The notes under the pieces: generated by a model
Databases searched by the model: none
Seen by the model: the letters and a program-made list of their open reading frames with translations, nothing else
Told to the model about the DNA's origin: nothing
Made by a program: the position numbers and the translations under genes
Assembly: GCA_945885345.1 (NCBI GenBank)
Contig: CAMCYP010000031.1
Coordinates: 1-42,820, forward strand
DNA length: 42,820 nt
Reading direction: 5' to 3'
DNA from: Bordetella parapertussis
Lineage (GTDB): Bacteria; Pseudomonadota; Gammaproteobacteria; Burkholderiales; SG8-41
Part shown: in pieces, positions 27,369 through 34,477 of the stretch
Layout of the letters: each line of letters begins with the position of its first letter
How positions within the stretch are numbered: the first letter of the stretch is position 1

Positions 27369-28064
27369 ATGGCCGGAAAAACCATCAAAGTCCGCTCGCG
27401 CAACAACGGCGAATTCGACTGCTATATCGCCAAGCCGGACAGCAACAACAAAGTGCCGGCCATCGTGCTGGCGTCGGCGGTGCACGGCGTCAATGCCGAC
27501 ATCTGCGGCATTGCCGACGACTTCGCCGCTGCCGGCTACCTCGCTGCCGCACCGGATCTGTTCTGGCGCACCATCCCCGGCCCGCTGCCGCGCAGTGACG
27601 AGCGCGCCGGACAACGTTCACAGCCGCGGATGCCGGTACTCAAATCCGGCGAAACCGACATGGCCGACACCCTGCTCGCCGTGCGCCAGCTGAAACAGCA
27701 CAACGGCCGCGCAGTCGCGATGGGCTTCTGTTTCGGCGGACCGTTCGCGATCCTCGGCCCGAAACGTCTGGGCTACGACGCCGGCATCGGCTGCCACAGC
27801 ACACAGATGAAGGATTTCATCCAGGAATTCGACGGCCTGACCAAACCGGTCTGCCTGATCTGGGGCGACAAGGATGTTGCGGCACCGCCGGAGGTATTGG
27901 CTGCTTACGTCGAAAAAGCCAAAACCCTGGCCAGCCTGGAAGTGCATGTCTTCCCCGGCATCCTCCACGGCTACATGATGCCGGACAATACGCAGGCCTA
28001 CAGCCCGGACACGCGCAGATTCTCGATGGACAAGGCCTTGGCATTACTCAACGCGCTGCGTTGA
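27369..28064 (+). CDS. Dienelactone hydrolase-family protein
   Basis: A 231-residue alpha/beta hydrolase. The triad is visible: Cys121 in MGFCFGG (nucleophile elbow GxCxG), an Asp at the WGDKD turn (Asp167 or Asp169), and His200 in ILHGYM. The Cys nucleophile is the family mark; members hydrolyse dienelactone in chloroaromatic breakdown or related enol esters. Its pairing with FKBP (8 bp) is likely one transcript without functional meaning. A tandem micro-repeat follows the stop within 6 bp. Confidence 0.92.
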   Translation: MAGKTIKVRSRNNGEFDCYIAKPDSNNKVPAIVLASAVHGVNADICGIADDFAAAGYLAAAPDLFWRTIPGPLPRSDERAGQRSQPRMPVLKSGETDMADTLLAVRQLKQHNGRAVAMGFCFGGPFAILGPKRLGYDAGIGCHSTQMKDFIQEFDGLTKPVCLIWGDKDVAAPPEVLAAYVEKAKTLASLEVHVFPGILHGYMMPDNTQAYSPDTRRFSMDKALALLNALR

Positions 28065-28069
28065 TGCTG

Positions 28070-28140
28070 GTGATTAGGTAATTAAGTGATTAAGCGAATC
28101 ACGCCACAGCAATCACATCGTCACCTAATCACTTAATCAC
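28070..28140. repeat. GTGATTAR octamer tandem/inverted micro-repeat at convergent junction
   Basis: GTGATTAG-GTAATTAA-GTGATTAA (28070-28093) has period 8. The inverted copies CACCTAATCACTTAATCAC end at 28140. This is the same unit and layout as at 21689-21767, again between two gene ends facing each other. It can fold into a long stem and may be the shared terminator of the flanking genes. Confidence 0.7.
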
Positions 28141-28150
28141 ACTTTTAAAA

Positions 28151-29119
28151 CTACTCCGCGCGGATATTCGCCTCCCGAATCACCCGGCCCCATTTCTCCG
28201 ACTCGTTGCGCCAGAACGCCGCGAACCGCTCCGGAGAATTTGCCACCACGTCGGCGCCCATGCCGGCGATTTTGTCGCGAATGTCCTTCTCCTGCAGCAC
28301 TTTGGTGAAATCACCGTGGATGCGTGCAATCAGGTCTTTTGGCGTGGCTGCCGGCACCACCAGGCCGAACCAGTTCGTCAGTTCGTAACCCTTGACGCCC
28401 TGCTCGGCAATGGTCGGCACATCGGGCAGTGCCGCAGCACGCTTGCCGCCGAGCACGCCCAGCGCCACCAGCTTTTTGTCGCGGATGTAGGGCAGGGCCT
28501 GCAGCATGCTGTCGTAGGTCAATGACACATGCCCGCCCAGCAGATCGGCAAAACTCGGACCGCTGCCCTTGTACGGGACATGGGTGATTTTCACGCCGGC
28601 CAGACGGTTGAACAGTTCGCCGCCCAGGTGCGGCGCACCGCCCGCGCCCGAGGATGCAAAGGTGATTTCACCGGGCCGCGCCTTGGCCAGCGCAATCAGC
28701 TGCCTGACGTTTTTGGCCGGCAGCGACGGATGCGCCACCATCACAAAATGTACATCCACCACCTGCGTCACCGCAGCGAGGTCTTTCAGCGGATCCACCG
28801 CCATTTTCGGATACAGATGTTTATTGGCGGCAAGATTGCCCAATGTCGCAATCGCCCAGGTGTAACCGTCGGGCGCAGCGCGCGCCGTGAATTCGGTGCC
28901 GATGATGCCTGCCGCGCCGGCGCGGTTCTCGACGATCACCTGCTGGCCGTATTGCGCTGTCAGTTTCGGCGCCACCACCCGTGCCACGATGTCAACGCCG
29001 CCGCCCGGCGGAAACGGCACGACAATGCGCACCGGCTTGTTCGGGAAATTCTGTGCCAGCGTCGTGCAGGACAAGGCCGCGCACAGCGCGGCCGTAATTA
29101 CTTTGATCATGAAACGCAT
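28151..29119 (-). CDS. Bug/TctC-family substrate-binding protein (4), with racemase-family enzyme
   Basis: A 322-residue periplasmic receptor with signal peptide ending SCTTLA and mature start QNFPNKPVRIVVPFPPGGGVDIVAR. Other hallmarks: VIVENRAGAAGIIG, DGYTWAIATLG, HVPYKGSGPSFADLLGGH, PTIAEQGVKGYE. Two ATGs lie side by side (29122 and 29119); the aggagg site sits best for 29119. It begins 22 bp after the stop of an Asp/Glu racemase-family gene on the same strand, so the ligand may be the substrate of that enzyme, perhaps a malonate or maleate derivative (inference). Confidence 0.95.
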   Translation of the reverse strand: MRFMIKVITAALCAALSCTTLAQNFPNKPVRIVVPFPPGGGVDIVARVVAPKLTAQYGQQVIVENRAGAAGIIGTEFTARAAPDGYTWAIATLGNLAANKHLYPKMAVDPLKDLAAVTQVVDVHFVMVAHPSLPAKNVRQLIALAKARPGEITFASSGAGGAPHLGGELFNRLAGVKITHVPYKGSGPSFADLLGGHVSLTYDSMLQALPYIRDKKLVALGVLGGKRAAALPDVPTIAEQGVKGYELTNWFGLVVPAATPKDLIARIHGDFTKVLQEKDIRDKIAGMGADVVANSPERFAAFWRNESEKWGRVIREANIRAE

Positions 29120-29141
29120 CATCTCTCCTCCTGTTTTTTAT

Positions 29142-29825
29142 TTATGCTGCAACTGCTGCTTTTCCCGTCAGCACCCGCTCCGCATGCCAGGCCGTCGCCT
29201 TGATCGACGACCACACCGGCTTGCCGAATTCGCGCGCCAGCCCCGGCATGATGTCGCGGGTCGGCAACTGCGAGCAGGCGATGAACAATGCGTCGGCCTC
29301 CGGCACCATGGTCTCGCGCGCCAGCGCTCTAATCTGCGCCGGCGTGATCGCCGCGAGTTGGTCCGTGGTTTCCGCCCTGAAACTGGCCAGATTCAGCACC
29401 GTGATCCCGGATTGTTCCAGGTAAGCGCGCAAGCGCTCGTTGACGAGGTCGAGGTACGGCGTCACCACGGCAATGCGCCGGGCACCAATGTGGCGCAGTG
29501 CTGCGATCATCGCGCTGGCTGTGGTCACCACCGGTTTGCCGGTAATGTCTGCCAGCCTGGCCTGGATTTCAGCATCGCGCGCCGGACCACCAATAAAGCC
29601 CGCCGCGGTACAACCGTAGGCCACGATGTCGGTCTGCCCCGGGTCGTAACTCCGGGCGAGCTCCAGCGCCTGCGCGACATAAGCGGGAATTTCCGCGGGG
29701 CCCAGCAAACCCTTGCCACGCGGAATGCGCAGGGTGCGACATTGCGAACCGGGCAGCCAGTCGAGCAGTTCCGGTTCCATGGTCGTGTTGTTGGCGGGCA
29801 CCATCAGCCCAAGCTTCACCGTCAT
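29142..29825 (-). CDS. Asp/Glu racemase superfamily protein (maleate isomerase/arylmalonate decarboxylase-like)
   Basis: A 227-residue cytoplasmic enzyme. The two active-site Cys of the superfamily are present: Cys72 in VAYGCTAAGF and Cys184 in LFIACSQLPT. The N-terminus KLGLMVPANNTTMEPE is close to the maleate cis-trans isomerase/arylmalonate decarboxylase group rather than true aspartate or glutamate racemases. Maleate isomerase also has both Cys, while arylmalonate decarboxylase has one, so isomerisation or racemisation is favoured; substrate unknown. ATG 29825 has ggaggaggg upstream on its strand. The Bug receptor follows 22 bp later, forming a transport-plus-enzyme pair. Confidence 0.9.
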   Translation of the reverse strand: MTVKLGLMVPANNTTMEPELLDWLPGSQCRTLRIPRGKGLLGPAEIPAYVAQALELARSYDPGQTDIVAYGCTAAGFIGGPARDAEIQARLADITGKPVVTTASAMIAALRHIGARRIAVVTPYLDLVNERLRAYLEQSGITVLNLASFRAETTDQLAAITPAQIRALARETMVPEADALFIACSQLPTRDIMPGLAREFGKPVWSSIKATAWHAERVLTGKAAVAA

Positions 29826-29919
29826 GATCCCTCCTCCGGGAGCGGGTGCAGTCCGTGCATTCTAACGTGTCGCCGAAACACCGCCTCTGCCGCAATAACC
29901 AGCCGATTTTATTTTTGTT

Positions 29920-30672
29920 TCAACCACCTGCCTGCTGCTTGCTGATCAGACATTGCAGCATCCCGCGTTGCTGCTCACTCAATTCCGGCGCCGTATCCTG
30001 TGGCGCCCAGTGCCGTTTGAACGCCGCCACCGCTGACCACGGCACCGACACGTCGTAACCCATTGCGCTCAACAGCGTTGCATCATCCACCCCCGCCGCC
30101 ACCGGATCGAACGGCGGTTCACACCACAGACCGAAACCCGCAGCGGCCAGCCGTTGCCACGGAAACAGGGCGCCGGGATCGACCTTGCGTCCGGGCGCAA
30201 TATCGCCGTGGCCCAGCACGTTCGCCGCGGGAATGCCCCAGCGCGCCTTCAAGTCACCGAGCAAGGCCATCAACGCAACGATCTGTGCTTCGGCAAAAGG
30301 CTCGTGTCCGTTGTTGTCGAGTTCGATGCCGATCGATGCGGAATTCATGTCACGGTTGCCACCCCAGTACGAATCGCCGGCATGCCAGGCGCGCTTCAGC
30401 TCATCCACCAGGTAAATGATCCGGCCATCGCGCCCGATCAGGTAATGCGCGCTGACCTCCCGCGCCGGACTGGTCAGCGTCGCCAGCGCACGCTCGACAG
30501 TGTCATTGGTGGTGTGATGAATGATCACGAAATTCGGCCGCCGCTCACCGACATTGGGCGAAGGCCGCACATCCACCGGTAGAGTGGTGTAAACAGGCAA
30601 TTGTGCGCAGGCCGCCAGCAGCAACGCCATTGCCGCCAAACCCGCCCGCCACCGGATTACCCGACCAGCCAT
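29920..30672 (-). CDS. AmpD-type N-acetylmuramoyl-L-alanine amidase lipoprotein
   Basis: A 250-residue Amidase_2 (zinc) enzyme. A lipobox LLAAC with Cys22 follows the N-terminal hydrophobic helix, so it is probably anchored to a membrane and faces the periplasm. Zinc ligands and active site are suggested by VIIHHTTND (His52), IGIELDNNG, and LGHGDIAPGRKVDPG (His and Asp). It would cut the amide bond between MurNAc and L-Ala in peptidoglycan. ATG at 30672 puts the lipobox at the usual distance; the longer frame upstream adds an unlikely Arg-rich extension. Divergent from the exonuclease gene. Confidence 0.93.
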   Translation of the reverse strand: MAGRVIRWRAGLAAMALLLAACAQLPVYTTLPVDVRPSPNVGERRPNFVIIHHTTNDTVERALATLTSPAREVSAHYLIGRDGRIIYLVDELKRAWHAGDSYWGGNRDMNSASIGIELDNNGHEPFAEAQIVALMALLGDLKARWGIPAANVLGHGDIAPGRKVDPGALFPWQRLAAAGFGLWCEPPFDPVAAGVDDATLLSAMGYDVSVPWSAVAAFKRHWAPQDTAPELSEQQRGMLQCLISKQQAGG

Positions 30673-30755
30673 GTTTTCCCAGCTCCTCCATCGCAGATAA
30701 TTAACTGTACCACGGGCGCCACCGGTTACCCGCACCTGTTACTCTCCCACTCCTG

Positions 30756-31364
30756 ATGAATACGCCCAACCCGCAACCCGAAACCGCACGCGCGATCTCG
30801 CGCGATGATCTCAACATCCTGCCGGTGCGCCGCTACGAAGGCCCGGTAACGTTTGTCGACACCCCGGCGCTGCTGTTCAACGCGCTGGCCGACATCCGCA
30901 GCGAACGCGTGGTCGGCCTCGACACTGAAACCCGGCCCGCTTTCCGCAAGGGTGAAAGCTACCTGCCGAGCATCGTGCAGGTCGCCACGGCGAACATGGC
31001 CTACATCTTCCCGCTGCGTTACCCGGACACCCACGGCGTGATCATCGAAATGCTGCAGGCCCCGGGCATTGCCAAGGCCGGCGTCGCATTGGCCTACGAC
31101 CTGCGCACGCTGAAACAGGTGTTCCCGTTCATGGAAAAAAGCATTGTCGACCTCGGCATCGTCGCCAAACGCCACGATTACGGCCAAAGCGGCGTGCGCA
31201 ACCTCGCCGGCATATTCCTCGGCTACCGCATTCCCAAGGGCGCAAAAACCACCAACTGGTCGGCGCCGCAGCTGACGCCGGCGCAGATCATCTACGCTGC
31301 GACCGATGCCTGGGTCTGCCGCGAGCTGTATCTGAAATTCGCAGAAAACGGCCTGGTACGCTGA
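30756..31364 (+). CDS. DEDDy 3'-5' exonuclease (RNase D-like)
   Basis: A 202-residue single exonuclease domain. The four acidic residues and Tyr are visible: Asp56 and Glu58 in GLDTETRP, Asp115 in LAYDLRTL, Tyr180 and Asp184 in YAATDAWVCRELY. It lacks the HRDC domain of full RNase D, so it is the short RNase D/WRN-exonuclease-like type, acting on RNA or DNA 3' ends with two metal ions. Likely an isolated gene; convergent with the HIT gene. Confidence 0.92.
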   Translation: MNTPNPQPETARAISRDDLNILPVRRYEGPVTFVDTPALLFNALADIRSERVVGLDTETRPAFRKGESYLPSIVQVATANMAYIFPLRYPDTHGVIIEMLQAPGIAKAGVALAYDLRTLKQVFPFMEKSIVDLGIVAKRHDYGQSGVRNLAGIFLGYRIPKGAKTTNWSAPQLTPAQIIYAATDAWVCRELYLKFAENGLVR

Positions 31365-31405
31365 GATCTGCAGGCCTGTTGCGCCGGGAAATACCGTGCA
31401 TTCGC

Positions 31406-31888
31406 CTACTCCGGATCAGAGTCGCCCTGTTTTTTCGTAAGCTGCTGCTCCGCCTTTTCCATCCAGTACGCCGCCTGCCCGGGAAACATCCAGCGCACAC
31501 CGCCGCGCGGATCCACGGCATCACCCGCATAGCGCGGAATCAGATGCAGATGCACATGCATCACCGTCTGTCCGGCAACCTTGCCGTCGTTGAGCCCGAG
31601 GTTGTAGGCAGCAGGCCCATGTTCCTTGTCGAGCAAGGTTTTGGCCGCGTCGAGCAATTCCATCATGGCCGCACGCTCTTCCGCCGTACAGTCAAAAAAC
31701 GACGCCACATGCCGGCGCGGGATAATCAGACAGTGTCCGGGTGACAACGGAAAGGCATCGCGCGTCACGATTGCCAGCGGATTCCCGGCAATGCACTGTT
31801 CGGATTGCAGATTGCAGAAGGGGCACGGGTTTGCCACAGGTTCCTGACCCGCCTGGCTCGCGCTGACCGCTTGTCGCTGTGTTTTCAT
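31406..31888 (-). CDS. HIT-family nucleotide-binding hydrolase
   Basis: A 160-residue HIT protein. The active-site histidine triad is MHVHLHLIPR near residue 110, with the supporting NLGLNDGKVAGQTV before it and PLSPGHCLIIPRRHV earlier. A PCPFC pair near the N-terminus could bind zinc as in some HINT proteins. Enzymes of the family hydrolyse or transfer nucleoside phosphates. ATG 31888 is 4 bp after the nuclease gene stop, with AAAGG inside that gene; an in-frame TTG at 31909 would overlap the stop and is less likely. Same-strand order nuclease then HIT suggests cotranscription. Confidence 0.92.
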   Translation of the reverse strand: MKTQRQAVSASQAGQEPVANPCPFCNLQSEQCIAGNPLAIVTRDAFPLSPGHCLIIPRRHVASFFDCTAEERAAMMELLDAAKTLLDKEHGPAAYNLGLNDGKVAGQTVMHVHLHLIPRYAGDAVDPRGGVRWMFPGQAAYWMEKAEQQLTKKQGDSDPE

Positions 31889-31892
31889 GGAT

Positions 31893-32582
31893 TCATTCGC
31901 CTTTGCCAACCGCCTTTGACACCATCTCCAGCCCCTGGATCATCCGCCGCAACTGGTCACCGGCGATGAGCTCGATGTCGATGCGGTTTTCTTCAACAAA
32001 GCGCCGCGCCTCTTCGGTGAAGGTGCCTGAAGTCACCACAAACACGCCCGCCGCGCTTTCGGCCGCGGCCACACCGCAGATTTCACGCACCACTTTCACG
32101 CCGACGCGCTGCACCCGCCAGTGCTTGCATTGCACCAGGTAACGATCCTCGCCGATGCTTGCGACCAGATCAACACCGCCATCGGGTTCGTGTCCGCCGC
32201 GCTGCTCGACATGGAAGCCCTTGCGCCGGAAAAACTCCGCCACCAGATGCTCAAATTCACGCCAGCTCAGCAGTTCCAGCGCAACATGCCCGCGCTCGCC
32301 GGCAACATCGGCGTAATTTTTATACTGTTTGTAATGCAGCCACGCCGACAGCGCTGCGCCTGCGAGAAATACCGCCGGCAGCAGAAACTGCAATCCCATC
32401 GCCAGCCCGCGCAACACCGGCAGGATCACCACATCGGACGGGAATGAAAATGGCGGCGGTATGCGCAGCAGCTCATACAACACCGCCCACGACAGCAGCG
32501 CCGCAACGACACCGACCCACCACGGCAATTGCGTGGTCAGCTCGACGATGTCTTCAATCAGATTTTTTCTGCGGCCCGCCAT
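31893..32582 (-). CDS. Membrane-anchored Mrr-type restriction endonuclease domain protein
   Basis: A 229-residue protein with two N-terminal membrane helices (around residues 20-35 and 60-85) and a C-terminal Mrr_cat nuclease-fold domain. PD-(D/E)xK-type residues are visible: LSWREFEHLVAEFFRRKGF at entry, then GGVDLVASIGEDRYLVQCKHW giving Asp and QxK. Mrr-like enzymes cut DNA, often methylated DNA, but many membrane-anchored homologues are uncharacterised. ATG at 32582 is preferred over the longer frame from 32645, which adds a poor N-terminus. Followed by HIT with a 4-bp gap. Confidence 0.88.
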   Translation of the reverse strand: MAGRRKNLIEDIVELTTQLPWWVGVVAALLSWAVLYELLRIPPPFSFPSDVVILPVLRGLAMGLQFLLPAVFLAGAALSAWLHYKQYKNYADVAGERGHVALELLSWREFEHLVAEFFRRKGFHVEQRGGHEPDGGVDLVASIGEDRYLVQCKHWRVQRVGVKVVREICGVAAAESAAGVFVVTSGTFTEEARRFVEENRIDIELIAGDQLRRMIQGLEMVSKAVGKGE

Positions 32583-32702
32583 TGAACAGACATTCTGTAG
32601 CCATCCACGCCGCCCCGCCAACGTAATAGTGCACACCGCCGGCATTCATGGCTGACTCACGGAAACAACATAACTAATTGTTTTTATTGATAATTTTAAA
32701 TA

Positions 32703-33281
32703 TCAGGCAAACGGCGCCACACCGATCAGCCACAGGTGCAGCCCCGATACCAGCACCGCCCACGCACCGACACCCGCGATCACCGTCAGCACCGTGCGCC
32801 ATTCATCGCCCGCCGGATAGATCGTCCCGGCCGCGCGATCGCGTTTGCGCGACACCACAAAACCAACGATCGCCCAGACCAGAAAAGCGCCGAACAGCAC
32901 CACATCCGCCAGCCGGCCGTTGGCAATCAGATGCGCAAAAGCCCAGACCTTGATCCCCGCGTACATCGGATGCCCGAGCGCCGCCTTGATGTGATTGCGC
33001 GGCACATACGCCGCGGCCACCAGCACCAGCGATATCAGCATCAGCAGCCCGGCCACATGGCGCGTGAACAGCGGCGGGTTGTAGAGCACGGCAGACGCAT
33101 AACGCGATTCGCCGTAACCCCACACCAGCAGCGCAAAGCCGGCAATCGACGCCAGCGCATATACACCCTTCCATGGATACTGCCCGATGCGGGCAATGGT
33201 GCGTGTGCGCCAGCCGTCAGCCACGATGCGCAGCGTATGCACACCGAGAAAAAACATCAGGCCGAGTACGAGATAAATCAT
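32703..33281 (-). CDS. NnrU-family membrane protein
   Basis: A 192-residue protein with about five or six membrane helices. Family marks include the N-terminal LVLGLMFFLGVHTLRIVADGWR, the HPMYAGIKVWAFAHLIANGRLADVVLFGAF block and closing WRTVLTVI. NnrU was linked genetically to nitric-oxide/nitrite metabolism in denitrifiers; the fold is shared with isoprenylcysteine methyltransferases and zeta-carotene isomerase-type proteins, so a haem or lipid-related function is possible. No denitrification genes are next to it here. It begins 25 bp after the FimV-like stop on the same strand. Confidence 0.92.
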   Translation of the reverse strand: MIYLVLGLMFFLGVHTLRIVADGWRTRTIARIGQYPWKGVYALASIAGFALLVWGYGESRYASAVLYNPPLFTRHVAGLLMLISLVLVAAAYVPRNHIKAALGHPMYAGIKVWAFAHLIANGRLADVVLFGAFLVWAIVGFVVSRKRDRAAGTIYPAGDEWRTVLTVIAGVGAWAVLVSGLHLWLIGVAPFA

Positions 33282-33306
33282 GTGCGTCCCTGCATCACTG
33301 CGGCAA

Positions 33307-34236
33307 TCAGCCTTTGCCCTGCGGTTTCGCCTCTTTTGAAGCAGGCCCCCACACCACCCAGGCCAGCCAGGCCAATATGATCAACAGGCCGATCGCCAGC
33401 ACCAGCAAGGCATTGTTGAGCAGGTAATCCTGACCCGACGTACGGCGCGGCGCGGATTCGACGGGGACTGCCGGTTTGTCCTGCGCCCCCGGTGCGGGCG
33501 GCGGCGGCGCAACAACCGGTGCCGCTTTGACTGCGACCGGCTGGGATGCGGGCGGCGCCACGGCCGCGGGCGGCACCGCTGCGGCCACTGCAGGCTTTTC
33601 CCACTGGCGCTGCAGTTGCGCGACTGCAACCTCCAGCGCGGCGACGCGTTCCAGCATGGCCGCCAGCGTTTTTGCATCGGCATCCGACAATCGTTCCTGT
33701 CGAGGTGCCGGCCGTGCGGCTGCCTTGCCCTGACCGGCGGCCGGTGTACGCACGACTGCGGGTTTCACCGCCGCAGCAGCCGCGGGAACCGCCGCCGGCA
33801 AATATTCCGCAGCAGCAGCCACCGGTGCTGAACGATAACCCGGCGGATCCAGCAATGCGGTGTAGCCGCGCACGATGCGTGTCGCGTTCGATTCGAGTTC
33901 AACCAGCAGATAGACAAACGGCTCTGTGAGCGGCCGCGGGGATGCGACATCAATCACGTGACGGCCGTTCGACAGGCTGCGGATATTCAGGCGGCTGCCG
34001 GTGAGTGCCGGGTTGTAGCGGAAACCGGTGAGCGGATAAATCCCGGGTGACGCCAGGCGCGGCGTCAGGGTGGCGGAATCATCGGGGTAGGACAGCAGAT
34101 CGATTTCAGCGCGGAAGGGTTCCCCCATCGCCGACAGCACGACGAGTTTGCCCAGACCTGCGGCATTTGCCGCCGACGCAATCACCAGCAGCAGTGCCGC
34201 TGACAAACCGCGCCATGTCAGGATGGATCTAACGAT
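33307..34236 (-). CDS. Short FimV-like protein (FimV N-terminal domain, single membrane anchor)
   Basis: The mature start AAGLGKLVVLSAMGEPFRAEIDLLS is the FimV N-terminal signature (polar pole-organising/type IV pilus proteins). After the roughly 120-residue domain come a Pro/Ala-rich linker with a predicted coiled coil (DADAKTLAAMLERVAALEVAVAQLQRQ) and a C-terminal membrane helix NNALLVLAIGLLIILAWLAWVVWG. At about 300 residues it lacks the long acidic TPR region of full FimV. There is no ATG start: TTG at 34206 gives a signal peptide with no positive charge. The segment beginning ATC at 34236 follows gggagg by 4 bp and yields VRSILTWRGLSAALLLVIASAANA, a better signal peptide. I used that start; it is unusual and untested. 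A promoter lies upstream. Confidence 0.85.
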   Translation of the reverse strand: MVRSILTWRGLSAALLLVIASAANAAGLGKLVVLSAMGEPFRAEIDLLSYPDDSATLTPRLASPGIYPLTGFRYNPALTGSRLNIRSLSNGRHVIDVASPRPLTEPFVYLLVELESNATRIVRGYTALLDPPGYRSAPVAAAAEYLPAAVPAAAAAVKPAVVRTPAAGQGKAAARPAPRQERLSDADAKTLAAMLERVAALEVAVAQLQRQWEKPAVAAAVPPAAVAPPASQPVAVKAAPVVAPPPPAPGAQDKPAVPVESAPRRTSGQDYLLNNALLVLAIGLLIILAWLAWVVWGPASKEAKPQGKG

Positions 34237-34301
34237 GCCGCCTCCCGATCCACAAATTACGCCGAAAGGTACTCCCTTACTGGCAGAAACGCAACTAACC
34301 C

Positions 34302-34330
34302 ATTATAAATATTGAGAAATTCCATATCAC
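34302..34330 (-). promoter_or_regulatory. Predicted sigma-70 promoter for the FimV-like gene
   Basis: On the minus strand GTGATA (34325-34330) and a perfect TATAAT (34302-34307) are 17 bp apart, about 66 bp before the ATC codon at 34236. The -10 is strong; the -35 matches four of six consensus bases. Confidence 0.45.
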
Positions 34331-34477
34331 GCAAGCGGCGGCGCCCTTGGATCACCGCTACGACCCGCTCCGGGATAACATGCCTCCACAATCGAATCCG
34401 ATGCATCATTGGGCTGAATCGGACACACGAAATCGCAGGGGGCAACGGACCCCGCGATCACCATTACAGGTGCGGCA

